From: Gemmatimonadota bacterium
GTDB taxonomy: Bacteria; Gemmatimonadota; Gemmatimonadetes; Gemmatimonadales; GWC2-71-9
Direction: 5' to 3'
Length of the DNA: 7,589 bases
Assembly: GCA_003221085.1 (NCBI GenBank)
Contig: QHUD01000035.1
Coordinates: 1-7,589, forward strand
The position numbers and the translations under genes were made by a program. Shown here piece by piece: positions 1 through 5,881 of this stretch; positions within the stretch are counted from its first letter, which is position 1; every line of letters begins with the position of its first letter. Under the pieces are notes generated by a model. The model searched no databases. It was not told where the DNA came from and worked only from the letters and a program-made list of their open reading frames with translations.

Positions 1-60
1 CACCACGCGCCCCTCCTCCATGGTGGGGGAGAGCGCTTCCATATAGACGTTGGTGGCCAC
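1..60 (-). CDS. pdhC: Dihydrolipoamide acyltransferase (E2) of pyruvate dehydrogenase, N-terminal fragment
   Basis: Only the first 20 codons are in the window; the gene continues past the left edge. Read from a GTG at 60-58, the protein begins (M)ATNVYMEALSPTMEEG, the classic first strand and turn of an E2 N-terminal lipoyl domain (compare the ALSPTMxEG signature). The lipoylated lysine itself lies outside. E2 would accept the acetyl group from E1 on its lipoyl arm and pass it to CoA. The start lies 5 nt after the pdhB stop, in the same direction, so it is almost certainly in the same operon. An in-frame ATG at codon 7 would cut into the first lipoyl strand, so the GTG is preferred, although no good Shine-Dalgarno precedes it. 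The lipoyl domain call is firm. Acetyl versus another acyl specificity rests on the adjacent E1 genes. Confidence 0.85.
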   Translation of the reverse strand, partial: MATNVYMEALSPTMEEGRVV

Positions 61-65
61 AGGGG

Positions 66-1049
66 TCAGTCGAGGTAGAGGACGCGACGCGCCGCGGCGA
101 CGACGCGCTCGGGGGACGGCTTCGCGAGTCGCTCGAGTTGCTTGTTGTAGGGCATCGGGACGTCGGCCTGGGTAACCCGCAGCACTGGCGCGTCCAGCTG
201 GTCGAAGGCCTCGCGCTGGATCACGTCCACCACCTGCGCGCCGATGCCGGCGTGGGGCCAGCCTTCCTCGATCACCACCGCGCGGTTGGTGCGCGCGACC
301 GAGCCGAGGATCGCCTCCTCGTCGAGCGGGCGGAGCGAGCGCAGGTCGAGCACTTCCGCGGATAGACCTTCCTGTCCGGCCAGTTGCTCGGCCGCCTTGA
401 GCGCCACCGCGACGGTCTTCGAATGGCAGATGAACGTGACATCTTGCCCCGGCCGCTTGATGTCCGCCCGACCGATCGGGACGACGTGCTCCCCGTCCGG
501 CACCTCACCCTTGAGGTTGTACAGCATCTCGCCCTCGAGCACGATCACCGGGTTGTTGTCCCGGATCGCCGACTTGAGGAGGCCTTTCGCGTCCGCCGGC
601 GTGGCGGGCGCCACGACCTTCAGCCCCGGGATGTGTGACAGCCACGAGTCCCATGCCTGCGAGTGCTGCGCCGCGAGCTGCAGCGCGGCGCCGTTCGGAC
701 CGCGAAACACGATCGGGATGGGGATCTGGCCGCCCGACTCGTACAGGATCTTCGAGGCGGAGTTGACGATCTGATCGAGCGCGAGCACGGCGAAGTTCCA
801 CGTCATGAACTCGATCACCGGGCGCAGGCCCCCCATGGCGGCGCCCACTCCGATCCCGGCGAACCCGAGCTCGGCGATCGGCGTGTCCACAACCCGCATC
901 GGCCCGAACTCCTCCAGCAGGCCGCGGCTCACCTTGTAGGCGCCCTGGTACACCCCGACTTCCTCGCCCATGAGAAACACGTTGGGGTCGCGCTGCATCT
1001 CCTCGCGCAGCGCCTGATTCAGGGCGTCGCGATACGTGAGTGTCGCCAT
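66..1049 (-). CDS. pdhB: Pyruvate dehydrogenase E1 component, beta subunit
   Basis: A 327-residue protein, full length for the E1 beta family. With E1 alpha it forms the thiamine-diphosphate-dependent heterotetramer that decarboxylates pyruvate and reductively acetylates the E2 lipoyl group in the cytoplasm. Visible signatures are the N-terminal MGEEVG segment (residues 27-32, with the cofactor-activating glutamate region), DTPIAE at 55-60, the FMTWNFA/DQIVN stretch at about 81-96, SGGQ at 105-108, the HSQ motif at 129-131, PGLKVVAP at 141-148, and the C-terminal transketolase domain with EEGWPHAGIGAQ. The ATG overlaps the pdhA stop by one base (TGATG), so translation is probably coupled, and no separate Shine-Dalgarno is visible. 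A branched-chain 2-oxoacid or acetoin dehydrogenase beta subunit would look similar. The neighbouring lipA and overall resemblance favour pyruvate. Confidence 0.95.
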   Translation of the reverse strand: MATLTYRDALNQALREEMQRDPNVFLMGEEVGVYQGAYKVSRGLLEEFGPMRVVDTPIAELGFAGIGVGAAMGGLRPVIEFMTWNFAVLALDQIVNSASKILYESGGQIPIPIVFRGPNGAALQLAAQHSQAWDSWLSHIPGLKVVAPATPADAKGLLKSAIRDNNPVIVLEGEMLYNLKGEVPDGEHVVPIGRADIKRPGQDVTFICHSKTVAVALKAAEQLAGQEGLSAEVLDLRSLRPLDEEAILGSVARTNRAVVIEEGWPHAGIGAQVVDVIQREAFDQLDAPVLRVTQADVPMPYNKQLERLAKPSPERVVAAARRVLYLD

Positions 1050-2047
1050 CAGTCGGCCAGCACGTGGGTAGTGAGCTCGGTGGGAGCGGGGTCGGGGCTC
1101 TGATCGGCGAAGCGCACCGCGTCCTCGACCTCCGCGCGCGCCTCGGCATCGAGAGCGTCCAGCCCCGCCTCATCCAGAACGCCCTCCTCCTTCAGCTTCC
1201 CGGCGAGTTGCGAGATCGGATCGCGCTTGCGCTGCTCTTCGACTTCTTCCTTGGTGCGGTACACGCCGTGCAGCGGGTCGGACATCGAGTGGCCCATGAA
1301 ACGGTAGGTCCGAACCTCGAGCAGGGTCGGGCGGCCGCCCTTGCGCGCGCGCTCGGCGGCGCGGCGCGTCGCCTCGTACACCGCCAGCACGTCCATGCCG
1401 TTCACCAGCTCCGCCGCCATGTCGTAGCTGCAGGCGTGCTCCACGACGTCGGTGACGGCCGCCACCCGCTCGAAGGCGGTGCCCATGCCATACCGGTTGT
1501 TCTCGCACAAGAAAATCACCGGCAGCTTGTAGACGGAGGCCATGTTCAGCGTTTCGTGGAAGGCGCCGATGTTGACAGCGGCCTCGCCGAAGTAGCAGAT
1601 GCACAGCTGGTCGCCACGCTGGTAACGGATCGCGAACCCGAGCCCGGCGGCCAGTGGGATGTGGCCGCCGACGATCCCGTGGCCGCCCATGAACCGCCTG
1701 CCGGCGTCGAACAGGTGCATCGAGCCGCCCTTCCCCTTCGAGCAGCCCGTCGCTTTGCCGAACAGCTCGGCCATGAGCGCGTTCGCCGGCACACCCCGCG
1801 CGAGCGCCTGCCCGTGCTCGCGGTAGGAAGAGATCACGTAGTCGTCGTCGCGCAGGGCGGCGAGCGAGCCGACCGCCACCGCTTCCTGGCCGATGTAGAG
1901 ATGACAGAAGCCGCCGATCTTGCCCAGCGCGTACGCTTCGGCGGCTTTCTCTTCAAACCGGCGGATCAGGAGCATCTGACGCAGCATGCGCCGTTCCAGC
2001 TCGCGCTGGGCGGACGTGTTGGTGGTCTGGGCGGTTGCGGTGGCCAT
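1049..2047 (-). CDS. pdhA: Pyruvate dehydrogenase E1 component, alpha subunit
   Basis: A 332-residue protein, normal for bacterial E1 alpha. It binds thiamine diphosphate with PdhB and carries out pyruvate decarboxylation. Family landmarks are YREHG at 75-79 (H78 at the usual active-site histidine), GGSMH at 107-111, the GIVGGHIPLAAG segment from 124, the thiamine-diphosphate motif from G154 ending in CENN (181-184), and the loop GHSMSDP (252-258) with the catalytic-type H253. Oddly, the motif reads G-E-A (154-156) where G-D-G is usual. The base before GHS is a methionine codon, where histidine, arginine or glutamine is common. The frame stays open upstream to 2311, but that would overlap lipA by about 250 nt. 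The ATG at 2047, 17 nt after the lipA stop, gives the normal family N-terminus. The stop overlaps the pdhB start. Confidence 0.95.
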   Translation of the reverse strand: MATATAQTTNTSAQRELERRMLRQMLLIRRFEEKAAEAYALGKIGGFCHLYIGQEAVAVGSLAALRDDDYVISSYREHGQALARGVPANALMAELFGKATGCSKGKGGSMHLFDAGRRFMGGHGIVGGHIPLAAGLGFAIRYQRGDQLCICYFGEAAVNIGAFHETLNMASVYKLPVIFLCENNRYGMGTAFERVAAVTDVVEHACSYDMAAELVNGMDVLAVYEATRRAAERARKGGRPTLLEVRTYRFMGHSMSDPLHGVYRTKEEVEEQRKRDPISQLAGKLKEEGVLDEAGLDALDAEARAEVEDAVRFADQSPDPAPTELTTHVLAD

Positions 2048-2064
2048 GGCGATCGGTGAGTGTT

Positions 2065-2952
2065 CTAGCGGGTGGCGGTCGCTCGCTCCACCTGTTCCCA
2101 CGCGTGGTAGCTCGAGCGCACCAGCGGACCGGCTTCTACGTGGCGATAGCCCATCTCCAGGCCGTAGCGGCGGAGCTCGGCGAACTCGTCGGGTGTGTAG
2201 TACCGCGCGATCGGAAGGTGATCGCTCGAGGGTCGGAGATACTGGCCGATGGTCAGGATGTCCACGTCCTGGGCGCGCAAAGCCCGCATCGCCACCAGGA
2301 GCTCGTCCCACTCCTCACCCAGCCCGCAGATGACCCCCGATTTCGTGAGCATGGCGGGATCCATCTCCTTGGCCCGTTTCAGCAGCTCCAGCGCCCGCGG
2401 ATAGCGACCACCCGGTCGCGCCAACCGGTACAGGCGCTCGATGGTCTCGAGGTTGTGGTTCAGGATGTCGGGCGTTGCCTCGACCACGATCCGCAGTGCC
2501 TCCTCGCTTCCCTTGAAGTCCGGGATCAACACCTCGACCGACGTCCCGGGGCGGCGCCGGCGGATCTCGGCGATGGCCGCCGCGAACATCTCGGCGCCGC
2601 CGTTCGGCAGATCGTCCCGGTCAACGCTCGTGATGACGACGTGTCGGAGCTCCATCTGTTCCACCGCCGCGGCGAGGCGGGCGGGCTCGTCCGTGTCGAG
2701 CGCAGCCGGAGTCCCGTGGGCCACCGCGCAGTAAGCGCAGTTCCGTGTGCACACGTCGCCCAGGATCATGAAGGTGGCGGCCCGGTGCTCCCAGCACTCC
2801 CCGATGTTGGGACAGTGAGCTTCCTCGCACACCGTGTGCAGCCTCAGGTCCCGCATCAGATGCTTCAGCGCCAGATAGTTGGGTCCGCCCGGCGCGGGAA
2901 CCTTGAGCCAGGACGGTTTACGGGCGGTCAGGCGGGTAAGTACAGTGGCCAT
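2065..2952 (-). CDS. lipA: Lipoyl synthase (radical SAM)
   Basis: A 295-residue radical S-adenosylmethionine enzyme that inserts two sulfurs into octanoyl groups on lipoyl domains. It shows both iron-sulfur sites of the family: the auxiliary-cluster CX4CX5C motif (C42, C47, C53, as CEEAHCPNIGEC) and the radical SAM CX3CX2C motif (C68, C72, C75). The C-terminal RSSYHA signature at 279-284 supplies the serine ligand of the auxiliary cluster. GDVCTRNC, TSVDRDDLPNGGA and LNHNLET are also typical. It lies immediately upstream of pdhA, so its product would modify the E2 encoded at the left edge. No octanoyltransferase (LipB) is in the window, so the octanoyl donor step must be encoded elsewhere. 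The ATG at 2952 gives the standard N-terminus. No Shine-Dalgarno is visible, and the leader may be very short. Confidence 0.97.
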   Translation of the reverse strand: MATVLTRLTARKPSWLKVPAPGGPNYLALKHLMRDLRLHTVCEEAHCPNIGECWEHRAATFMILGDVCTRNCAYCAVAHGTPAALDTDEPARLAAAVEQMELRHVVITSVDRDDLPNGGAEMFAAAIAEIRRRRPGTSVEVLIPDFKGSEEALRIVVEATPDILNHNLETIERLYRLARPGGRYPRALELLKRAKEMDPAMLTKSGVICGLGEEWDELLVAMRALRAQDVDILTIGQYLRPSSDHLPIARYYTPDEFAELRRYGLEMGYRHVEAGPLVRSSYHAWEQVERATATR

Positions 2953-2956
2953 GAGG

Positions 2957-2992
2957 ATTCGTGAAGATAGTCGGCGCAGTGTGACCGCAAAA
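2957..2992 (-). promoter_or_regulatory. Possible promoter for lipA-pdhA-pdhB-E2
   Basis: The 49-nt gap between the zinc-ribbon gene and lipA is richer in A/T than its surroundings. On the minus strand it holds TTTTGC (2992-2987) and TATCTT (2969-2964) separated by 17 nt, a plausible but weak sigma-70-like pair. Transcription would then begin about 4-6 nt before the lipA ATG, giving a nearly leaderless message. That would fit the absence of a Shine-Dalgarno at lipA. The match to consensus is poor, and lipA may simply be read through from thiO. Confidence 0.25.
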
Positions 2993-3001
2993 GACTGAAT
3001 T

Positions 3002-4012
3002 TCAACCAGACGGTTGATCCGGTTTCCGCTGCTCGCGCTCCTTCAAACGGCGCAACTCCTCCTCCAGGTCGGTCGTGGTGGACAGCATGCCGTCCGCGAT
3101 CTCGGCGATTTCCTCGGCCTCCTTCCAGTGGCGCTCCAGCTCTTCGACCTCGACGCGCTCGTCCACGGCCATTTCGAGCGCGAGGCGCCGTTCCGCGCCT
3201 AGGCTGCGCAGGGTGAGCTCGCGACGGGCCACATCGCTGATGAGCTGGTCGGGCCCGCCGGCGCTTTCCACTAGCCGGGCGGCGTCCTCGACGCGTTGCC
3301 GGCTGCCGCGGGCGAGCGCGAGATAGGTGAGTCCCTGGCGCAGCGCCGCCTGCGCGTCCCGGCCCACGAGCATCGCCCCTTCGGTGTGGCAGGTGGGGCA
3401 GCTCAAGATCAGCGCGACGTCAGCCTGCGCCTGGCGCACCACCCGCGCGTGGGCCACATGTTTGGCCTGCAGGTGCAGCACGGTCCCGCAGCGCTCGCAG
3501 ATCGGGGGCTCGACGAGACTCACCCGGCGCCGGCCGATGATGCCGGTGTACATCATCCGCGCCACGTTGGGCATGTTCCACACGAACACGCCCAACGAGC
3601 CGCCCGCTGCCACGTTCACGGCCACCGCGAGGCCCAGGGCGGCGACCGTGACGGGCACGACGAATTTGAGCTGCTCGCGACGCCGCGCCCGCAATCGCTC
3701 CCCGTAGCGCCACGTCGCGAGCTCGATGCGCCGTGGCTTCCCGACGCGCACCAGGTCGTAGCTCTGCCACCGGATCAGCGCGACGTGCTCGGTCGCCGCG
3801 GCCACGCGGCCTTCGCCCGCGGCGCGCGCCAGCGCTTCGATGCGCTCGAGGCGATCGTCGATCGGCGCGAGGTTCCAGCGCGAGCACTTGGGACAGATCA
3901 CCCAGAGGCGACCCTTCCACTCGTCGAACGCGAGCCGTCGTCCGACGCCGAGCCCTGATGGGCCGCCGTCCCCGTCGAGCTTGCCGTTGCAGAACGCGCA
4001 GGTTCGGTACAT
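3002..4012 (-). CDS. Uncharacterised membrane protein with two zinc ribbons and a C-terminal coiled coil
   Basis: I do not recognise this family. The 336-residue protein (numbered from the ATG at 4012) has four CXXC knuckles arranged as two pairs. C5/C8 with C40/C43 form a ribbon at the N-terminus, and C172/C175 with C205/C208 form another in the middle. Between them lies a clear hydrophobic segment at about 116-136, then a less hydrophobic stretch at about 139-160 that could be a second membrane pass or a re-entrant loop. The last 50 residues (about 284-329) are highly charged and heptad-like, suggesting a coiled coil. With two passes both ribbons would face the cytoplasm; with one pass they would sit on opposite sides. 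The gene starts 15 nt after the thiO stop and ends 49 nt before lipA, all in the same direction. A GTG directly before the ATG (4015) is an alternative start; a GGTGAG lies just upstream. The function is unknown, and zinc binding is inferred from cysteine spacing only. Confidence 0.78.
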   Translation of the reverse strand: MYRTCAFCNGKLDGDGGPSGLGVGRRLAFDEWKGRLWVICPKCSRWNLAPIDDRLERIEALARAAGEGRVAAATEHVALIRWQSYDLVRVGKPRRIELATWRYGERLRARRREQLKFVVPVTVAALGLAVAVNVAAGGSLGVFVWNMPNVARMMYTGIIGRRRVSLVEPPICERCGTVLHLQAKHVAHARVVRQAQADVALILSCPTCHTEGAMLVGRDAQAALRQGLTYLALARGSRQRVEDAARLVESAGGPDQLISDVARRELTLRSLGAERRLALEMAVDERVEVEELERHWKEAEEIAEIADGMLSTTTDLEEELRRLKEREQRKPDQPSG

Positions 4013-4027
4013 CACTCACCAGGCGGC

Positions 4028-5128
4028 TTACGGCTGGAAACGGTCAATGTGGAAGGGCGCAATGTCCACGTCCGGCACACCGCTGGTGACCAGGTCCGCC
4101 GTAATCTCACCTGTCAGCGCCGCGAGCAGGATGCCGCTCCGTCCGTGACCCGTCGCGTACCACAGTCGCTCCACCTCGGGGTCGCGGCCGAGGATGGGTC
4201 GCCCGTCGGGGGTTGCGGGACGGAGGCCGGCCCACATGCGCTGCACCGGTTGCGTCATGAGGGCCGGCAGCAACCGGACGGCGCCACGAAAGATCTGGGC
4301 GAGTCCCTCGTTCGTGACGCGCGCGTCGTACCCGGCTCGCTCCATCGTGCTGCCGAGCACGGCTTCGCTGCCGCGGGCCAGGACGTAGCCGTGGTCGTGA
4401 TAGAGAATCGCGGGCGGGCAGCCGTCGGGCCAGGCGGTGGCGGCCATCTGGCCGCGCAGCGGCTCCACGGGCAGGGGGCGTGGCAGCGCGCGAATTTGCG
4501 GGGACCACACCCCCGCGGCCAGCACAGTGTGCTCGGCTGGGGTGGTACCATGGCCGGTGACGACCCCGGTCACGCGGCCCTGGGCGATCGCGAGCGCGTC
4601 GACTTTCTCGGGGTGGAGGGTGGCACCCAGGCGGCGCGCGTCCGCCAGGCAGGCGCGCGTCAGCGCCTGCGGGTCCAGCGCGCCGTCCTCGGGCGCGAAG
4701 AGCGCGCCGTGGCTGTCTGGTGCCGCGCCCGGCCAGCGCTCGTGTACTTCGTCGCCCTCCAGCCAATCGCACCGGAGGCCGGCCTGCCGCTGCCGCGCCA
4801 CCTCTTCCTTGAGGCGCTCGGCCGCCGGCCCGTCGAACGCCACGGCGGCGATGCCGGAGCGCCAGAACCCGATGTCGATGCCGGTGGTTTCCCGCAGGGC
4901 CGGTGCGAGCGGCTCGTACAGGTCCCGAGCGCGTACCGAGAGGGCGACCAGCACGTCGTCACCCGGCTCGATTTGGGCCGCCACCATCCCGGCGGCCGCG
5001 GGCGACGCGGCGGCAGGGTCGGGGCCCGGCTCGAAGATGGCGACTTCCAGCCCGCGCAGGGCTGTGGCCCGGGCGCACGCCGCCCCCACCGCACCGCCGC
5101 CCACGATCGCGACATCGACCGCTTTCAC
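4028..5128 (-). CDS. thiO: Glycine oxidase / ThiO-type FAD-dependent amino-acid oxidase
   Basis: A 366-residue flavoprotein of the D-amino-acid oxidase family, the usual length for ThiO. ThiO oxidises glycine to the imine used to build the thiazole ring of thiamine. Residues 5-15 hold the FAD-binding beta-strand and GGGAVG loop (10-15), with an acidic residue at 33 (IFEPG) for the ribose. The AAGMVAAQ segment at 45-52, PLRGQM at 223-228, HGYVLARGSEAVLGSTMER from 246, GLRPATPDGRP at 301-311 and the C-terminal ATGHGRSGILLA at 325-336 all match the ThiO pattern. The start is a GTG at 5128, preceded by a G-rich AGGGGGG about 9 nt upstream. No thiS, thiG or thiE is adjacent and no TPP riboswitch is visible upstream. 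Another amine oxidase of the same fold is the main alternative. Confidence 0.85.
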   Translation of the reverse strand: MKAVDVAIVGGGAVGAACARATALRGLEVAIFEPGPDPAAASPAAAGMVAAQIEPGDDVLVALSVRARDLYEPLAPALRETTGIDIGFWRSGIAAVAFDGPAAERLKEEVARQRQAGLRCDWLEGDEVHERWPGAAPDSHGALFAPEDGALDPQALTRACLADARRLGATLHPEKVDALAIAQGRVTGVVTGHGTTPAEHTVLAAGVWSPQIRALPRPLPVEPLRGQMAATAWPDGCPPAILYHDHGYVLARGSEAVLGSTMERAGYDARVTNEGLAQIFRGAVRLLPALMTQPVQRMWAGLRPATPDGRPILGRDPEVERLWYATGHGRSGILLAALTGEITADLVTSGVPDVDIAPFHIDRFQP

Positions 5129-5156
5129 CGCCTGGCGCCCCCCTGAAACCTGCTGC

Positions 5157-5199
5157 TACATTGCGACGTACGGCCCCGCCGTCGGGGTTTCACGGAGGT
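5157..5199 (+). promoter_or_regulatory. 5' region of the small membrane gene: possible -10, hairpin and strong ribosome-binding site
   Basis: Three elements sit in the short divergent gap. TGC followed by TACATT (5157-5162) resembles an extended -10 box, with no convincing -35. A perfect 5-bp stem, CCCCG (5174-5178) and CGGGG (5183-5187) with a CCGT loop, lies just downstream and is followed by TTT. GGAGGT (5194-5199) stands 8 nt before the ATG and is the best Shine-Dalgarno in the window. The ribosome-binding site is solid; the promoter and any role for the hairpin are guesses. Confidence 0.45.
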
Positions 5200-5207
5200 A
5201 ATACCCC

Positions 5208-5426
5208 ATGTTCCGCAGCGTCCTCGGATTCGCCGTTTTCGCCGTGCTCGCCTGGCTCGGCCTGAAGCTCGTGTTCAGCGTGCTGGGCGGCCTTATCGGG
5301 CTGGCCATGACGGTGTTGTGGCTCGCCGCCATCGGTTTCATCATCTACCTCGTCTTGCGGGTCGTCAGCCCCAGCACGGCGGAGAAGATCCGCGAAATGA
5401 TCAAGGGGCGCCCGGCGGACGCTTAG
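5208..5426 (+). CDS. Small two-helix membrane protein, 72 residues
   Basis: This is the only plus-strand gene I accept. Its start is supported by GGAGGT 8 nt before the ATG. The protein is nearly all hydrophobic from residue 5 to 52. It is best read as two transmembrane helices (about 5-27 and 30-51) joined at a glycine-rich GGLIGL turn. A short charged tail (STAEKIREMIKGRPADA) is probably amphipathic and cytoplasmic. I do not recognise a named family, and no catalytic residues are evident. It is divergent from thiO across a 79-nt gap and convergent with the NTF2-like gene, whose stop codon it overlaps (bases 5423-5426), so it is likely its own transcription unit. Small membrane proteins of this type are often stress- or envelope-related, but nothing here shows that. 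Confidence 0.75.
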   Translation: MFRSVLGFAVFAVLAWLGLKLVFSVLGGLIGLAMTVLWLAAIGFIIYLVLRVVSPSTAEKIREMIKGRPADA

Positions 5427-5881
5427 CGGTCCCACGGCAGTAGTTGGCTGGAGTGTACGTGGACGATCCTCCAGCCCTTTGACTTCTGCTCGCACACGAG
5501 CGTGGCGCGACCGGCCTCGGCTTGGTTGCGCTCTGAATTGATCCACCGGTAGTCCACGAGCACCCAAGCAAATCGGCCTTCCAGGGTCACCGCCGCCGCT
5601 GCGACGGTGGCGCGACCGCCGAGGCCGACCCCCGCGAAGCGCGGCGTCCCCAGGCGCGTGCGCGCATTCGCCACGACCACCGCTTCCGGCGCATACAGCG
5701 TGTCCGCGGCCCGGTCCCCCTTTGCGTCCAGCAGCACCGCCTGCCGCGCCATCTCCTGTATCGCATCCGGCGTGCCCGCGGCGGTCGCCGTGCCGCTGGG
5801 CACCAGGCGGCGGGTGCGGGTCACGCAGGCCGCGCCCAGCGTCGCCACGAGGAGCAGGGTGCGGCGCGCGCTAGCGCGCAT
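5423..5881 (-). CDS. Exported NTF2/SnoaL-like (DUF4440-type) protein
   Basis: A 152-residue protein. Residues 1-19 form a short signal sequence: basic MRASARR, then a hydrophobic core TLLLVATLGAAC. The cysteine at 19 might be lipidated, but the preceding LGAA is not a standard lipobox, so it may instead be a secreted protein. After a low-complexity linker, residues 38-148 look like a single NTF2-like cone-shaped domain. There is a helix with the LDAKGD turn, the LYAPEAVVV strand, a central YRW strand, and the closing GWRIVHVHSS strand typical of SnoaL/DUF4440 domains. These domains bind small ligands or act as enzymes, and none of the visible residues fixes the function here. The gene overlaps the end of the DHS-like gene by 11 nt, so it is the last member of that operon. 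Its TAA overlaps the stop of the convergent membrane gene. Confidence 0.8.
   Translation of the reverse strand: MRASARRTLLLVATLGAACVTRTRRLVPSGTATAAGTPDAIQEMARQAVLLDAKGDRAADTLYAPEAVVVANARTRLGTPRFAGVGLGGRATVAAAAVTLEGRFAWVLVDYRWINSERNQAEAGRATLVCEQKSKGWRIVHVHSSQLLPWDR
5866..5879. repeat. Perfect 14-bp palindrome at a gene junction
   Basis: GCGCGCTAGCGCGC is self-complementary over its whole length, centred between 5872 and 5873. It covers the stop codon of the DHS-like gene (5871-5873) and ends inside the start codon of the NTF2-like gene (5881-5879). It could be a protein-binding site, an RNA hairpin affecting start-codon access, or chance in GC-rich DNA. Confidence 0.5.

Noticed and set aside
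1040..2059. A 339-codon plus-strand open frame opposite pdhA.
   Set aside because: Antisense shadow of a conserved gene; the composition (many H, R, V, A) is typical of complementary frames and no motif is seen.
2048..2311. An 88-residue N-terminal extension of pdhA upstream of the ATG at 2047.
   Set aside because: It lies inside lipA in another frame, is rich in arginine and proline like a shadow frame, and the 2047 start gives the normal E1 alpha N-terminus.
4049..5146. A 365-codon plus-strand open frame opposite thiO.
   Set aside because: It mirrors a well-supported gene in high-GC DNA, its translation is rich in arginine, histidine and glycine with no recognisable domain, and it has no supported start.
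5171..5190. A rho-independent terminator (GC stem followed by TTT).
   Set aside because: The stem is only 5 bp, the T run is 3, and it lies between the likely promoter and the ribosome-binding site of the gene it would block.
5129..5207. A thiamine (TPP) riboswitch in front of thiO.
   Set aside because: The 79-nt gap is short and I could not find the conserved CTGAGA and ACCTGATCTGG-type elements on the thiO strand.
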